Positions 11,118 through 22,491 are shown, counted from the first letter of the stretch. The stretch is DNA of 39,952 bases from Deltaproteobacteria bacterium (GCA_003696105.1 RFGE01000062.1:1-39952); one strand, 5' to 3'. The notes: a model not told the origin generated them from the letters alone. Numbers and translations: made by a program.

Positions 11118-12724
11118 AGGTCTCCGCTGCATGGCTTGCGGCGATCGGGGCGGTCGCGGCGACCGCGGGCACCGCGCGGGCGCAACCTCAGATGCCCAAC
11201 CCACGCGTGATGAGCGGGATGGCGCGGCCGGAGCCGAACGATCCGCCGGGCCGACTCACCGCGCGCGTCGTCCAGGGCGGGTTCGCGGTCGACCAGTTCG
11301 GCAACTCGCAGTCGAAGTTTCCGCCCGGCCACATCGTGCATCTCGTCGCCGTGGGGGCCGACGGGAAGGTGTCGCTGCAGAGCCTGCCGGTGGACGAAAA
11401 CGGCCGCGCCGTGTTCCAGGGATTGGCGACGGACGGGAGCCGGGCCTATTTCCTCACCACGCTGCTGCCGCGCGGTGACATCGACGATCACGTGGGGACG
11501 CGCGAGCCGATCGGCATGCCGCCGAAGGTCGGCATGCGCGTCCTTCTCGCCGGACCCGAGCCGGACGCCTCCGATCCGCCGGTCGACGATCTGTCGCCGG
11601 AGGGGTTGCCGCCCGTCCCCGCGGGCCAGGTGGTGGTCGAAGTGCGCGGCATGGTCGACGCCGCGCACTCGGTCCGGCTCGTCGACCTGACCACGGGCGG
11701 CGCGGTGACGGCGGCGCTCGAGCCGCTGCAGGACGCCAAGGTGGCGCGGTTCACCGGCGTGGCCGGCGGCAACGACAAGGTGTACATCGCGGAGGTCGTC
11801 GCCGGCGGGCGAGTGTATCGCTCGCAGCCGATCCAGGTGGGCCGGGGACGCGGCGGCTTCGGCTCGGTGTTCGTGTACCCGTCGCTGCTGATGCAGATGC
11901 ACGCGGGAGCGGAGGTGGACGACGACCGGCTGTGGTTCCAGGTCCAGTTCGTCCTCGCCAACGGCACCGGTGCGCCGTATCTGCCCGGCGACGAGGGCAT
12001 CGTCATTCCGCTGCCGCGCGGGTTCGTCGCCGCGTCGGTGGACGAGCAGAATCAGATGCGCGTCAAGGTCGACAAACAGCGAGGCCTGGTCTGGCGCGGA
12101 GCGTTTCCGCCGGGCCAGCGCGCGTTCGTCGCGCAGTTCGCGATCCCGATCGAAGACGGGCGCGCGGACTTCGTGTTGCCGTTGCCGTTCGGCGCGATCG
12201 ACAGCCAGATCTCGCTGCGCGCGAACGCCGGCGTCGTAAAGCGGCTCGAGCGCTGCCGCAAGCGCGGCCAGGATCCGCGCGTGTGCGACGGCATCGAGGC
12301 GGGCAAGCTCGTGGAGTCCGACCAGATCGGGCCGGCGCGGTTTTCGACGTTGGCCGACAGCGGCACGACGTTTCTGGTCATGCCGGGCATCAACGTCCGT
12401 GCGGGGGGCACGCTTCGGATCGCGTTCAAGGGGTTGCCGCAGCCGCCCCGCATGTGGCGCTACGCCGGTGCCGCAGCGGCGGCCATCGCGACGATCTTCA
12501 TCGCGCTCGGGATTGCCACGGCGATGCGCTCGGCCGGCGACCGCGCGCGCGACACGCGACGCGACGAGCTGGTGATCGAGCGCGATGATCTGTTGCGGAA
12601 GCTCGTCGCACTCGAGAAGGACCACCTCGCGGGGCGCGTGGCGGACGACCGATACGACCAGCGGCGCAGCGCGCTGAAGCGACGGTTGTCGGAGGTCGTC
12701 GCCGAATTGCGCACCGACCGCTGA
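11114..12724 (+). CDS. Secreted, C-terminally anchored ccm-operon protein
   Basis: 536 residues, function unknown. A signal peptide (about 1-23, ending TARAQ) leads into a beta-rich periplasmic region with carboxypeptidase-regulatory-like features (VVVEVRGMVDAAHSVRLVDL), then a single membrane helix (about 455-478) and a cytoplasmic coiled coil of about 55 residues (RDELVIERDDLLRKLVALEKD). The tail resembles the helical module in the preceding CcmI-like protein. The GTG at 11114 overlaps the preceding stop (GTGA) and has a strong GGAGGGG Shine-Dalgarno 5-6 nt upstream. Its place between ccmI-like and ccmA suggests a role in cytochrome c assembly, perhaps substrate or haem handling, but that is inference from context only. 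Confidence 0.8.
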   Translation: MKVSAAWLAAIGAVAATAGTARAQPQMPNPRVMSGMARPEPNDPPGRLTARVVQGGFAVDQFGNSQSKFPPGHIVHLVAVGADGKVSLQSLPVDENGRAVFQGLATDGSRAYFLTTLLPRGDIDDHVGTREPIGMPPKVGMRVLLAGPEPDASDPPVDDLSPEGLPPVPAGQVVVEVRGMVDAAHSVRLVDLTTGGAVTAALEPLQDAKVARFTGVAGGNDKVYIAEVVAGGRVYRSQPIQVGRGRGGFGSVFVYPSLLMQMHAGAEVDDDRLWFQVQFVLANGTGAPYLPGDEGIVIPLPRGFVAASVDEQNQMRVKVDKQRGLVWRGAFPPGQRAFVAQFAIPIEDGRADFVLPLPFGAIDSQISLRANAGVVKRLERCRKRGQDPRVCDGIEAGKLVESDQIGPARFSTLADSGTTFLVMPGINVRAGGTLRIAFKGLPQPPRMWRYAGAAAAAIATIFIALGIATAMRSAGDRARDTRRDELVIERDDLLRKLVALEKDHLAGRVADDRYDQRRSALKRRLSEVVAELRTDR

Positions 12725-12727
12725 CCG

Positions 12728-13450
<723 letters not shown>

Positions 13451-13503
13451 CTGCAGGCGCCACGATTTGCGACACGTCGTCGGGTCGGCGTAAAACCGTC
13501 GCA

Positions 13504-14186
13504 GTGGGCTTTTTCGCACACGTCGGCGCCGTCGCCCGAAAGGACCTGCGAGTCGAGCTTCGCAGTCGCGAAGTCGTCTACACGATGTTGTTCTTTGGCG
13601 CGATGGTGATGCTGATCTTCTCGTTCGCGTTCGTCGAGGGGCGGACCGGTAAGGCGATCGGCGACGTGTCGGCCGGGCTACTCTGGATCAGCGTGTTGTT
13701 TGCCGGCACGCTCGGTCTGTCGCGTGCGTTCGATCGCGAGCGCGAGGACAATACGATGCGCGGCCTGCTACTGGCGCCGGTGCCGCGCGCGGCGATCTTC
13801 TTGGGCAAGGCGATCTCGATCGCGGTGTTCATCCTGACCGCCGAACTCGTCGTCGTGCCGATGATTGGCGTACTGTTCAAGGCGCCTCTCGGTCGCGATC
13901 CGGTGGCGCTGGTGGTGGCGCTGGCGCTCGCGACGATCGGGTTCTCCATCGTCGGTTCGGTGTTCGCGTCGATGTTGCTGCGGTCGCGGGCCCGTGCGGT
14001 GTTGCTGCCGGTCACGTTGTATCCGATCCTCGTGCCGATGATGATCGCCGCCGCGAAGGCGACCGGCGCGATCATCGGTGCGGCGTACGACCCGTCGGTT
14101 GCGTGGTTCTGGATCCGCTTTCTCGCGGTGTTCGACGTCGTGTTCCTTGTCGCCGCGCTATGGTTTTTCGAGGCCCTGGTGATCGA

Positions 14187-14190
<4 letters not shown>
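13504..14190 (+). CDS. ccmB: CcmB, haem exporter membrane subunit
   Basis: 228 residues from the chosen GTG, close to the usual 220. It has about six membrane helices and the conserved early segment [16 protein letters not shown] typical of CcmB, followed by hydrophobic segments near 20-40, 45-65, 90-120, 130-150, 165-185 and 205-225. An alternative GTG at 13447 overlaps the ccmA stop (GTGA) and would add 19 residues; I prefer 13504 because the homologous N-terminus normally begins just before the KDLR segment. Neither start has a clear Shine-Dalgarno, so coupling from ccmA is likely. Its stop overlaps the ccmC start (ATGA). Confidence 0.9.
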
Positions 14191-14864
<674 letters not shown>

Positions 14865-14875
14865 GGAGACCGACG

Positions 14876-15544
14876 ATGCGAACGATGCATTGGCTCGCGC
14901 CCGTGGCGGCGCTGTGGTTGGCCGGCGCGTCCCGCGCCGCGGGAGCGCAACCGGCGGCGTCCGGCGCGCCCCGCACTTCCGGCGGTGCGGAATCCGCCGA
15001 GCCGCCGGGCGCGGCGGCTGCGCCCGGCTCGGCGGCCGCGGGACCGGCCGCGACCGCGCCGCGCGCGGCCGAGTCGGCGACCGATCCGGCCGCGGCCGCG
15101 CGCGCGGCCGACCTGCGCGCCCGCTGTGATGCAGAGTGGCAAAAGGACGAGGCGTGGTACCGGGACCTGCGCAACCTGTTCATCAATCAGTTGTTCTTCG
15201 ATCCGCGGACCGGTGCGATCGCGAACCCGCCGCCGGCGCTGCCGGCGTTCGAACCCGGCTACACGAGCCCGATGCGGGACGAGTGTACCGAGGCGATGCG
15301 TCGCGATCCGAAGTGGATGGCCGAGCTGCGCGCGCACTTCGACGGGCTGCTGAGCTACGAGTTCCAGGAGCGCAACGCGTCGGCCGCGGTGAAGAACAAC
15401 CGCCACGTCGTGGCGGCGTATGCCGCGATCCTCGTCCTCCTCGTCGCATTCGTCGTCGCGCTGTTCCTCCGCCAGCGCCGCCTCATGGCGGACATCGAGC
15501 GCCTGCGCGAGGAGGTACGGCGCGCGGCGGACGACGGGGCGTAG
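14876..15544 (+). CDS. Extended CcmD-like membrane protein
   Basis: 222 residues. A signal peptide (about 1-24, ending AAGAQ) is followed by an Ala/Pro/Gly-rich linker, a periplasmic helical domain (RDLRNLFINQLFFDPRTGA onward, about residues 90-165) and one C-terminal membrane helix with a charged cytoplasmic tail (AAYAAILVLLVAFVVALFL then RQRRLMADIERLREEV). That last part matches CcmD, a tiny membrane protein that follows ccmC and helps release holo-CcmE. I therefore read the gene as a ccmD with a large periplasmic addition; this is inference. The ATG at 14876 has an AGGAG Shine-Dalgarno 7 nt upstream. An in-frame ATG at 14861 overlaps the ccmC stop and is an alternative. Confidence 0.7.
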   Translation: MRTMHWLAPVAALWLAGASRAAGAQPAASGAPRTSGGAESAEPPGAAAAPGSAAAGPAATAPRAAESATDPAAAARAADLRARCDAEWQKDEAWYRDLRNLFINQLFFDPRTGAIANPPPALPAFEPGYTSPMRDECTEAMRRDPKWMAELRAHFDGLLSYEFQERNASAAVKNNRHVVAAYAAILVLLVAFVVALFLRQRRLMADIERLREEVRRAADDGA

Positions 15545-15602
15545 TCTGCATGGCGGCCACCACGACGTCCTGCGCTCATCCCGCGAGCGACACCGCGTAG
15601 TC

Positions 15603-15851
15603 ATGCCACCGTCCAATCACCTCATCTATATTCCGGGTATCTTGTTGCTCGGGATCATGATCGGATTCGTCCTCGGTGCGCGCGCCGCCCGCGAGCAGGC
15701 CCGTCTGACCGAGCGCCGGGAAGCGGAGCGCGCGGCGGCGCGCGCCGCCCGCGCGGCGAGGCGCGCGGCCCGCGAGCGGCGCGCCGGCGGCGACGGGGCG
15801 CCGGCAGACGCCAGTGAGGGCGATGCCGCCGCGCCGCGCGACGGCGGGTAG
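15603..15851 (+). CDS. Small membrane protein at end of ccm operon
   Basis: 82 residues. One N-terminal membrane helix (LIYIPGILLLGIMIGFVLGA, about residues 8-27) is followed by a long Arg/Ala/Glu-rich helical stretch (about 28-62) and an Ala/Gly/Asp tail. The helix and charged extension look like an inner-membrane protein with a cytoplasmic coiled coil. I do not recognise a family. It follows the CcmD-like gene by 58 bp and converges on the kinase gene with only 3 bp between stops. It is short and low in complexity, so confidence is moderate. Confidence 0.6.
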   Translation: MPPSNHLIYIPGILLLGIMIGFVLGARAAREQARLTERREAERAAARAARAARRAARERRAGGDGAPADASEGDAAAPRDGG

Positions 15852-15854
15852 TCG

Positions 15855-16874
15855 TCAGCCGGGCAGCAACCAGGACACATCGACCTCCGGGGCGAGGTCG
15901 AACAGCCAGTCCTCGAACGACGCCTTGCCGCTGCGGGTGACCGCATCGCGCAGCGCCGTTCGCTCGGCCGCGAACAGCTCGCCAAACGGTGCGGCGAGCG
16001 CATGCGGCGACGTGTCCCAGCCGAACCGCGCGGCGACGCCCTGCAACTCGGTTGCGAGGTCGCCGCACGACGCGATTCGATCGTCGGCCGACTTGGCCAG
16101 CGCGCGCGCCAGCACGCCGTCGAGCGCCGGCGCGGCATCGCCGAGGTTCGACGGCAATGGCGGCGGCGCGTCCTCCACGACGGCGCGCACGGTCAGATAG
16201 TTGGCGCTGCGGCGAAACAGCGGTCGGCCGGCAAACAGTTCCCACGCGATCGCCGCGACCGCGAACACGTCCGCGCGGCGATCGAACGATGCGCCGAGCA
16301 GCTGCTCCGGCGCCATGTACGCATACGTACCGCGCGGTGCGGCGTCCGGGGCCGCGTAGGTCGATTGCGCGACGCCAAAGTCGATCAGCTTGGCGACGCC
16401 GTGGAAATCGATCATCACGTTGTGCGGATGGACGTCGCCGTGCACGATCCCGAGCGGCGAGCCGTCATCGTCGACCGCCGCATGCGCGACCTCGAGCCCC
16501 GCGCACACGTCGGCCAGCAACCGGACCACGGCGCCGGGGCCGAGCCGGGCGGCGGCGCTCGGCCGGCAGCGCGCACACACCCGTGCGAGGTCGACGCCGA
16601 GCACGAACTCCATCGTCAGGTAGTCCCAGCCGGCGACGCGGCCCGTGTCGTAGACCCGGGCGATGTGTGGCGACGCCAGCCGCGACGCGATTCGAGCCTC
16701 GTTCAGGAATAGCTCGACGAGCAGCCGGTTGCGGCTCACATGCGGCAAAACCCGCTTGAGGACGACGATTTTCGGGCCGGTGGACGCGCGGTCCGCCCGC
16801 GCCAGGAACACCTCGGCCATGCCGCCCTGGCCGAGTCGGCGCAGCAGCGTGTAGTCCCCGAACGGTCGCACCAT
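15855..16874 (-). CDS. Ser/Thr protein kinase with HGD catalytic loop
   Basis: 339 residues, cytoplasmic, no membrane helix. Kinase features in order: Gly-rich loop LGQGGMAEVFLA (about 14-25), catalytic Lys in VVLKRVL, catalytic loop IVHGDVHPHNVMI (about 143-155), DFGVA, and APE (YMAPEQ). The loop reads HGD instead of HRD, so it lacks the Arg that normally contacts a phosphorylated activation loop; the catalytic Asp and Asn remain, so activity without activation-loop phosphorylation is expected. About 70 residues after the kinase fold have no recognised domain. The ATG at 16874 has a GGAGG Shine-Dalgarno 6 nt upstream. It is divergent from an acyl-CoA dehydrogenase gene with 30 bp between starts. 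Substrate is unknown. Confidence 0.88.
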   Translation of the reverse strand: MVRPFGDYTLLRRLGQGGMAEVFLARADRASTGPKIVVLKRVLPHVSRNRLLVELFLNEARIASRLASPHIARVYDTGRVAGWDYLTMEFVLGVDLARVCARCRPSAAARLGPGAVVRLLADVCAGLEVAHAAVDDDGSPLGIVHGDVHPHNVMIDFHGVAKLIDFGVAQSTYAAPDAAPRGTYAYMAPEQLLGASFDRRADVFAVAAIAWELFAGRPLFRRSANYLTVRAVVEDAPPPLPSNLGDAAPALDGVLARALAKSADDRIASCGDLATELQGVAARFGWDTSPHALAAPFGELFAAERTALRDAVTRSGKASFEDWLFDLAPEVDVSWLLPG

Positions 16875-16890
16875 GCGCGACCTCCGATGG

Positions 16891-16896
16891 TACCAT
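16891..16896 (+). promoter_or_regulatory. Candidate -10 (TACCAT) of acyl-CoA dehydrogenase gene
   Basis: TACCAT ends 8 nt before the ATG at 16905. It is half of a 10-bp palindrome ATGGTACCAT (16887-16896). No Shine-Dalgarno precedes the ATG, consistent with a leaderless or very short-leader transcript. Confidence 0.3.
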
Positions 16897-16904
16897 GCGC
16901 GGCC

Positions 16905-18047
<1,143 letters not shown>

Positions 18048-18075
18048 CCCTTCGCGGCAGCGGGCTCGCCCGGCG

Positions 18076-18654
18076 CTATGCGATCGTGCCGGAGCGGTGG
18101 AACCGGTCGCGGTCGCCGAGGACGCCGGAGACGGTCCGCGTCAGGTTGCCGGTCCGCCGCGTCCGGCCGGCGGCGGCGACCGGCGGAGTGCGCCACTCGA
18201 TCTCGGCGCGCTTGAACTTCTCGGTGCCCTGGGCGAGACGCGGCGGCGGGGGCGGCGATGTCCGCCGACGGGGCGGCGCGGTCGGCGGTCGCGGCCGCGC
18301 GCGTACGAGTGCCTTCAGCGCCGCGACCGGAGACACGAAGTCGTGTGCGACGCGGTCGAACCGCGGCAGCGTGTCGGCGAAGAACGCATTCCGGCGATCC
18401 GGGGACAGCGCCTGCGGATCGATGAGTACGGCCCCCTCGTGGTGGGCCCACAGGACCACGTCCGCCCAGTGCGCGGCGTCGAGCACCTCCAGGCGCAGGC
18501 GCAGCAGGGCGTCGTCGCCATCTTGCGCCAAGCAGGCGTCAACGCTGCGGATCACCGGACCGGCGCCCGTCTGCAGGCGCGCCGCGGCACCGATCCACTC
18601 GCGGGGATAGACTCGGAAGCGCGGCAGCAACAGGTACGCGAGGCGAAGGGTCAC
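18076..18654 (-). CDS. Hypothetical protein with basic Pro-rich tail
   Basis: 192 residues from the chosen GTG. I recognise no family. The first 115 residues look like a globular domain (RLAYLLLPRFRVYPREWIG, then a strand-rich stretch with WADVVLWAHHEGAVLID), and the rest is an Arg/Pro-rich tail. The frame extends upstream to ATGs at 18732 and 18759, but that extension contains the 21-bp palindrome and lacks protein-like character, so the GTG at 18654 seems better; no clear Shine-Dalgarno supports either. It converges on the acyl-CoA dehydrogenase gene and is divergent from the Cys-rich lipoprotein. Confidence 0.55.
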   Translation of the reverse strand: MTLRLAYLLLPRFRVYPREWIGAAARLQTGAGPVIRSVDACLAQDGDDALLRLRLEVLDAAHWADVVLWAHHEGAVLIDPQALSPDRRNAFFADTLPRFDRVAHDFVSPVAALKALVRARPRPPTAPPRRRTSPPPPPRLAQGTEKFKRAEIEWRTPPVAAAGRTRRTGNLTRTVSGVLGDRDRFHRSGTIA

Positions 18655-18739
18655 GTCGCCACACAATGCAACGATCAGGCCAGCACATCCCCGCGGGTAG
18701 GAACGGCCGGCGTGGTTGCGCTGCGTACACATGGCCGCG

Positions 18740-18760
18740 GGTGTACGCCGGGCGTACACC
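18740..18760. promoter_or_regulatory. 21-bp perfect palindrome, operator-like
   Basis: Two perfect 10-bp arms (GGTGTACGCC and GGCGTACACC) flank one central base. A further half-site GCGTACAC lies at 18723-18730. The palindrome sits in the divergent region between the hypothetical protein and the Cys-rich lipoprotein, the typical place for a dimeric regulator's binding site. No regulator gene is adjacent. Confidence 0.5.
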
Positions 18761-18811
18761 GGTGCCCGGAGTTGCGGGCGGCCGCCTCGTCCGGTCGCCG
18801 CGACGGCGCGC

Positions 18812-18817
18812 TACGAT
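18812..18817 (+). promoter_or_regulatory. Candidate -10 (TACGAT), 6 nt before start
   Basis: TACGAT ends 6 nt before the ATG at 18824 and no Shine-Dalgarno is present, matching the leaderless pattern seen at several other genes here. Confidence 0.3.
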
Positions 18818-18823
18818 CGCTCG

Positions 18824-19813
18824 ATGACGCGCGCTCGCCTCGCGCGGGCCCGGAGGCGGTCCCATCGTGCCGTGCGGTCGCGCGGCCGCGCGCTCGTGGC
18901 GGCTGCGATCGCCGGCTGGCTCGGCGCCTGCGATTCGTCGGTGCCGGTCGAGCCGGTGCCGCTGTCCGACCTGTCGGCGCGGTTGCAGGACGCCATCTGC
19001 CGGTGGGCAGTGCGCTGCCGGCACGTCCCCGACGCGGTGACCTGCCGCCGGCTGCTCGACCCGAAAGAGTACGACACGCGGCGCGCGCGCGACGCGGTCG
19101 CCGCCGGCCGGCTGCTCTACGACCCCGACGCCGCCGGCCGGTGCGTCGCAGACACGGCATCGGCACACTGCCTCGCCAGCCCGTTTTCGGCGGATGCGTG
19201 CGCTGCGATGTGGACGGGGGCCGTGCCGCCCGGCGGCGCGTGTACGAGCGCGTTCGAGTGTGCCGGCGGCGCTCCGTGCGAACGGCGCGTGTGCGATGCC
19301 CAGTGTTGCGCCGGCACGTGCGGCGCGGCGCCGCCCCCGCCGGAGCCGCCGCCGGCGCCGGCGGCGCTGGGCGAGCCGTGTAGCGGCCACGATGATTGCG
19401 GCGTCGGTGCCTATTGCGACCTGTCCCGGCGGTGCGCGGCGATGCCGGACGCTCCCGGTGAGCCGTGCTTGATCGGCTGCGCGGTCGGCGACCTGTACTG
19501 CGACGTCGTCGCGCTCGAGTGCCGCCGCTACGCGGGCCGTGGCGAGCCGTGCGATCCGGACGGCCGGACGGCGCCGCCGTGCGATCCCGCGTGGGCCTAC
19601 TGCGACGGCGTCTGCCGCGATCGACCCGCGGCAGGCCAGCCATGCGACCCGCGCGAACGCCGCTGTGTCGCCAGCGCCTGGTGCGACGGCGACCCGGGGG
19701 TGTGCCGGGCGCGCGGCGGCGCCGGCGCGCCGTGCGAGCGCTCCGATCAGTGCACCGTGGCGTGCGATGGAGCGCATTGCGTCGCGTACCGGCGGTGTAC
19801 AGTCGACCCGTGA
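18824..19813 (+). CDS. Cys-rich lipoprotein
   Basis: 329-residue predicted lipoprotein. A long basic n-region (several Arg pairs) precedes the hydrophobic core and lipobox LGAC, with lipidated Cys36. The mature part has about 35 cysteines in spaced pairs (GEPCSGHDDCGVGAYCDLSR style), a pattern common in large families of myxobacterial surface proteins, and a short Pro-rich linker near residue 170. Function is unknown; the disulphide-rich repeats suggest an exposed structural or binding role. Its stop overlaps the next gene's start (GTGA), so the pair is co-translated. Confidence 0.8.
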   Translation: MTRARLARARRRSHRAVRSRGRALVAAAIAGWLGACDSSVPVEPVPLSDLSARLQDAICRWAVRCRHVPDAVTCRRLLDPKEYDTRRARDAVAAGRLLYDPDAAGRCVADTASAHCLASPFSADACAAMWTGAVPPGGACTSAFECAGGAPCERRVCDAQCCAGTCGAAPPPPEPPPAPAALGEPCSGHDDCGVGAYCDLSRRCAAMPDAPGEPCLIGCAVGDLYCDVVALECRRYAGRGEPCDPDGRTAPPCDPAWAYCDGVCRDRPAAGQPCDPRERRCVASAWCDGDPGVCRARGGAGAPCERSDQCTVACDGAHCVAYRRCTVDP

Positions 19814-22185
19814 CGTGGCTTCGCGGGGACTCGACCTTCCTTGCGCCGTGGCTGTGTGCGATCGCGGCGTGCGGTTCTGGCGGTGGCGCGGTCGACGCGG
19901 GCGGCGCCGGCGGGGACGCGGGCGCCGCGGGTGACGCGGGCCAAGCGTGTCCCTCGCCGTGCGCCGATACCGAGGTGTGCCGCTACGGCGTGTGCGTGCC
20001 GCGGCCACAGCCGTGTGCGTCCACCGACGACTGCTCCGGGGACGCATATTGCGACACCGCGGCGGGCGAGTGTTTGCCGTGGGGCGTCGGTCCCGGCGGC
20101 TTCTTCGACGACGGCTGCACCCGCGAGGTCGTGGCGGGCGTGTTCTTCCCCGACGTGCAGTGCGAATGGCTCGGGCCGCCCGCCGGCGATCCGTATCCCG
20201 AGCACGTCAACGTCCTGTCCGCGCCGGTCGTCGCCGACTTCGGCACGTCGGGCGACCCGGAGTTGCCGCGCCCGTCCATCGTCTTTGTCTCGTACAACTT
20301 CACCGATGGGGGAGCGGATGCGTGCAAAGGCAGCAATCCCGCTCACACCGGCGTGATCCGCGTGATCGACGGCCGGACCTGCCAGCCGATCGCCACCATC
20401 GCCGAGCCGGTGCCGATCGCAGCGAGCAGCCCGCTCGTCGTCGATCTCGACGCAGACGGTACGCCGGAGATCGTCGCGGTGACGGTCGGCGGTGGCCTGG
20501 CCGCGTGGAAGTTCGATGCAGGCGGCACGTTCTCGACGCTGTGGCAGACCACCGAGCAGGTGGCGGCCGACCTGTGCGTGTGGACCGGGCCGTCGGCGCA
20601 CGACCTCGACGACGACGGCCTTCCGGAGATCCTGTTTTACGGCGCGGTGTTCGGCCCCGACGGCACGTTTCTGTCGAGTGTCGGCGATCTCAGCAGCGGG
20701 CTCACGACCGGCTACATCCCGGTGGCCGCCGACGTCGACGCCGACGGCCAACCGGAACTCGTCGCGGGCTCGGCGATCTACGGGTGGGACCTGGCGACGC
20801 ACACCTGGGTGCAGGAGGTCGCCCTCGGAGACGACGCGCAGACCGCGGTGGCGGACTTCGGCACCTTCGGCCCGGATCCGAGCGCCGACGACCGGGCGAC
20901 GCTCGACGGCATCGCCGAGGTCGTCGCGATCGCGCGCGGCACCGCGACCGTCTACGCGGTGGACGGCCGTATCCTGTTCGGCCCGCTCGCGTTGCCCGGC
21001 ACCGGCTTCGGCGGCGCGCCGACGATCGCGGACTTCGACGGCGACGGCCGCGCGGAGTTTGCGGCCGCCAACGGCACGGCATACTCCGTATTCGACCTCG
21101 ACTGCACCGATCCTCCAGATCCGAGCACGTGTCCGACGATGTCGACCGACGGCGTGCTGTGGTCGCAGCCGTCGCAGGACAAGTCGTCGAACCGGACGGG
21201 CTCGTCCGTGTTCGACTTCGAGGGAGACGGCATCGCCGAGGTCGTCTACGCGGACGAGTGTTTCACGCGGGTCTACGACGGTCGCAACGGAGATGTGGTG
21301 TACTCGCGGTACCGCACGTCGTGCACCTGGTACGAGAACCCGGTGATCGCGGATACCGACGCCGACTTCGGGGCCGAGATCGTCGTCGGCTCGAACACGA
21401 ACTGCCGCGTGACCTGCCCGGCGGTCGATCCGATTTTCGACGGCATTCGCTGTTTCGACGAATCCGACTGTCCCGGCGCGACCACGTGCCGGCGGGACGC
21501 TCCGACCGACGCGACCGGCCGGTGCCGTTGTTCCGTCAGCGCCGACTGCGGCGGCGACGGATTCGCGTGCCTCGATCCGATCGCGGGGCCGTCGCCCAAC
21601 GGCAAGGTGTGCCGCGCCGGGCACCCGGGACCGGCGACGGCGTTCGGGCTGCGCGTGATCGGCGATCGGCTGGGGCGCTGGGTCGACACGCGGCGCATCT
21701 GGAATCAGCACGCGTACGCGGTCACGAACGTGCTCGACGACGGTCGCGTGCCGCGAACGAGCGCGTGGATGCGCAACTGGACCGTTCCCTCGCTCAACAA
21801 CTTCCGCCAGAACGCACCGGGCGCGGGGGCCGGCGTCGGCATCATGCCGGATCTCACGGTGAAACAGGCAACGCTGGCGTGTACGGCGCCGGGCGCCGGC
21901 GACCTCGACATCGAGGTCTGCAACCGAGGGACCGAGCCGGTCGCCGACGGCGTGGCGGTGGCGGTGTACCTGCCCGGGGGAGACCTCGCCTGTACGGCCG
22001 CGACCGGCAGCGTGTTGCGGCCCGGAAACTGTACGACCGTCACCTGTGCGGCGACCGGGCTGCCGACCGCGACCCCGGTGTCGGTGCGCATCGCCGTCGA
22101 CGACGACGGGACGGGCGCGGAGGAGCACACGGAGTGTCGTGAACACAACAACGGCCTGCTCCTCGACGACGTCGTGTGCCCCTGA
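19810..22185 (+). CDS. FG-GAP/VCBS-repeat lipoprotein
   Basis: 791-residue predicted lipoprotein (lipobox IAAC, Cys21 after a short signal peptide). A Gly/Ala/Asp linker and a Cys-rich EGF-like segment (residues 40-90) are followed by at least six FG-GAP-type repeats with Ca-binding loops, for example DLDADGTPEIV, DLDDDGLPEIL, DVDADGQPELV and DFDGDGRAEF, which fold as a beta-propeller. A second Cys-rich segment and a C-terminal beta-sandwich-like domain with NRGTEPVADGVAVAVYLPGG follow. Probably a surface protein binding calcium and perhaps carbohydrate or protein ligands; the exact role is unknown. The GTG at 19810 overlaps the preceding stop. Confidence 0.85.
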   Translation: MTWLRGDSTFLAPWLCAIAACGSGGGAVDAGGAGGDAGAAGDAGQACPSPCADTEVCRYGVCVPRPQPCASTDDCSGDAYCDTAAGECLPWGVGPGGFFDDGCTREVVAGVFFPDVQCEWLGPPAGDPYPEHVNVLSAPVVADFGTSGDPELPRPSIVFVSYNFTDGGADACKGSNPAHTGVIRVIDGRTCQPIATIAEPVPIAASSPLVVDLDADGTPEIVAVTVGGGLAAWKFDAGGTFSTLWQTTEQVAADLCVWTGPSAHDLDDDGLPEILFYGAVFGPDGTFLSSVGDLSSGLTTGYIPVAADVDADGQPELVAGSAIYGWDLATHTWVQEVALGDDAQTAVADFGTFGPDPSADDRATLDGIAEVVAIARGTATVYAVDGRILFGPLALPGTGFGGAPTIADFDGDGRAEFAAANGTAYSVFDLDCTDPPDPSTCPTMSTDGVLWSQPSQDKSSNRTGSSVFDFEGDGIAEVVYADECFTRVYDGRNGDVVYSRYRTSCTWYENPVIADTDADFGAEIVVGSNTNCRVTCPAVDPIFDGIRCFDESDCPGATTCRRDAPTDATGRCRCSVSADCGGDGFACLDPIAGPSPNGKVCRAGHPGPATAFGLRVIGDRLGRWVDTRRIWNQHAYAVTNVLDDGRVPRTSAWMRNWTVPSLNNFRQNAPGAGAGVGIMPDLTVKQATLACTAPGAGDLDIEVCNRGTEPVADGVAVAVYLPGGDLACTAATGSVLRPGNCTTVTCAATGLPTATPVSVRIAVDDDGTGAEEHTECREHNNGLLLDDVVCP

Positions 22186-22491
22186 CCCGACCGGGACCGG
22201 GCGGGCGTTCGTCGCACGGCCGTGCGTGCGGCGCGCGGTGCGCTCGCGTCGCGTCCGTTCGTCGCGGTGGCGGCTCCGGGCCCCACGGCGAGCGGTGCCG
22301 CCGGGACGGGGCGCCCTCGCGCAGGGGTTCATCCGCAAGGAGTCCGGGCCCGGGCCACGGCGGCCGCGTTCGGCGGGGTGAGGCGATCGGCTCGCTCGCG
22401 CGAGCGGCGGCGGCGTGGCCGGCGGTTGCGCATGTGTCCGAGGCGTGCACAGTTGCGGCGCGCGGCGGGCAAGGCCTTCGCGTAGTTGTCA
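22186..22491. other. Intergenic region without a gene
   Basis: Together with the promoter to its right this makes a 334-bp gap. It is GC-rich, with a 14-bp palindrome (22393-22406) that is probably chance, and no open frame with protein-like character. It holds nothing else I can support. Confidence 0.5.

Noticed and set aside
16887-16892. TACCAT on the minus strand as -10 of the kinase at 16874
   Set aside because: Initiation at the normal distance would remove the GGAGG Shine-Dalgarno (16881-16885) that clearly serves this gene.
22393-22406. 14-bp palindrome cgctcgcgcgagcg
   Set aside because: Made only of CG-rich dinucleotides, no half-sites nearby; likely chance in GC-rich DNA.
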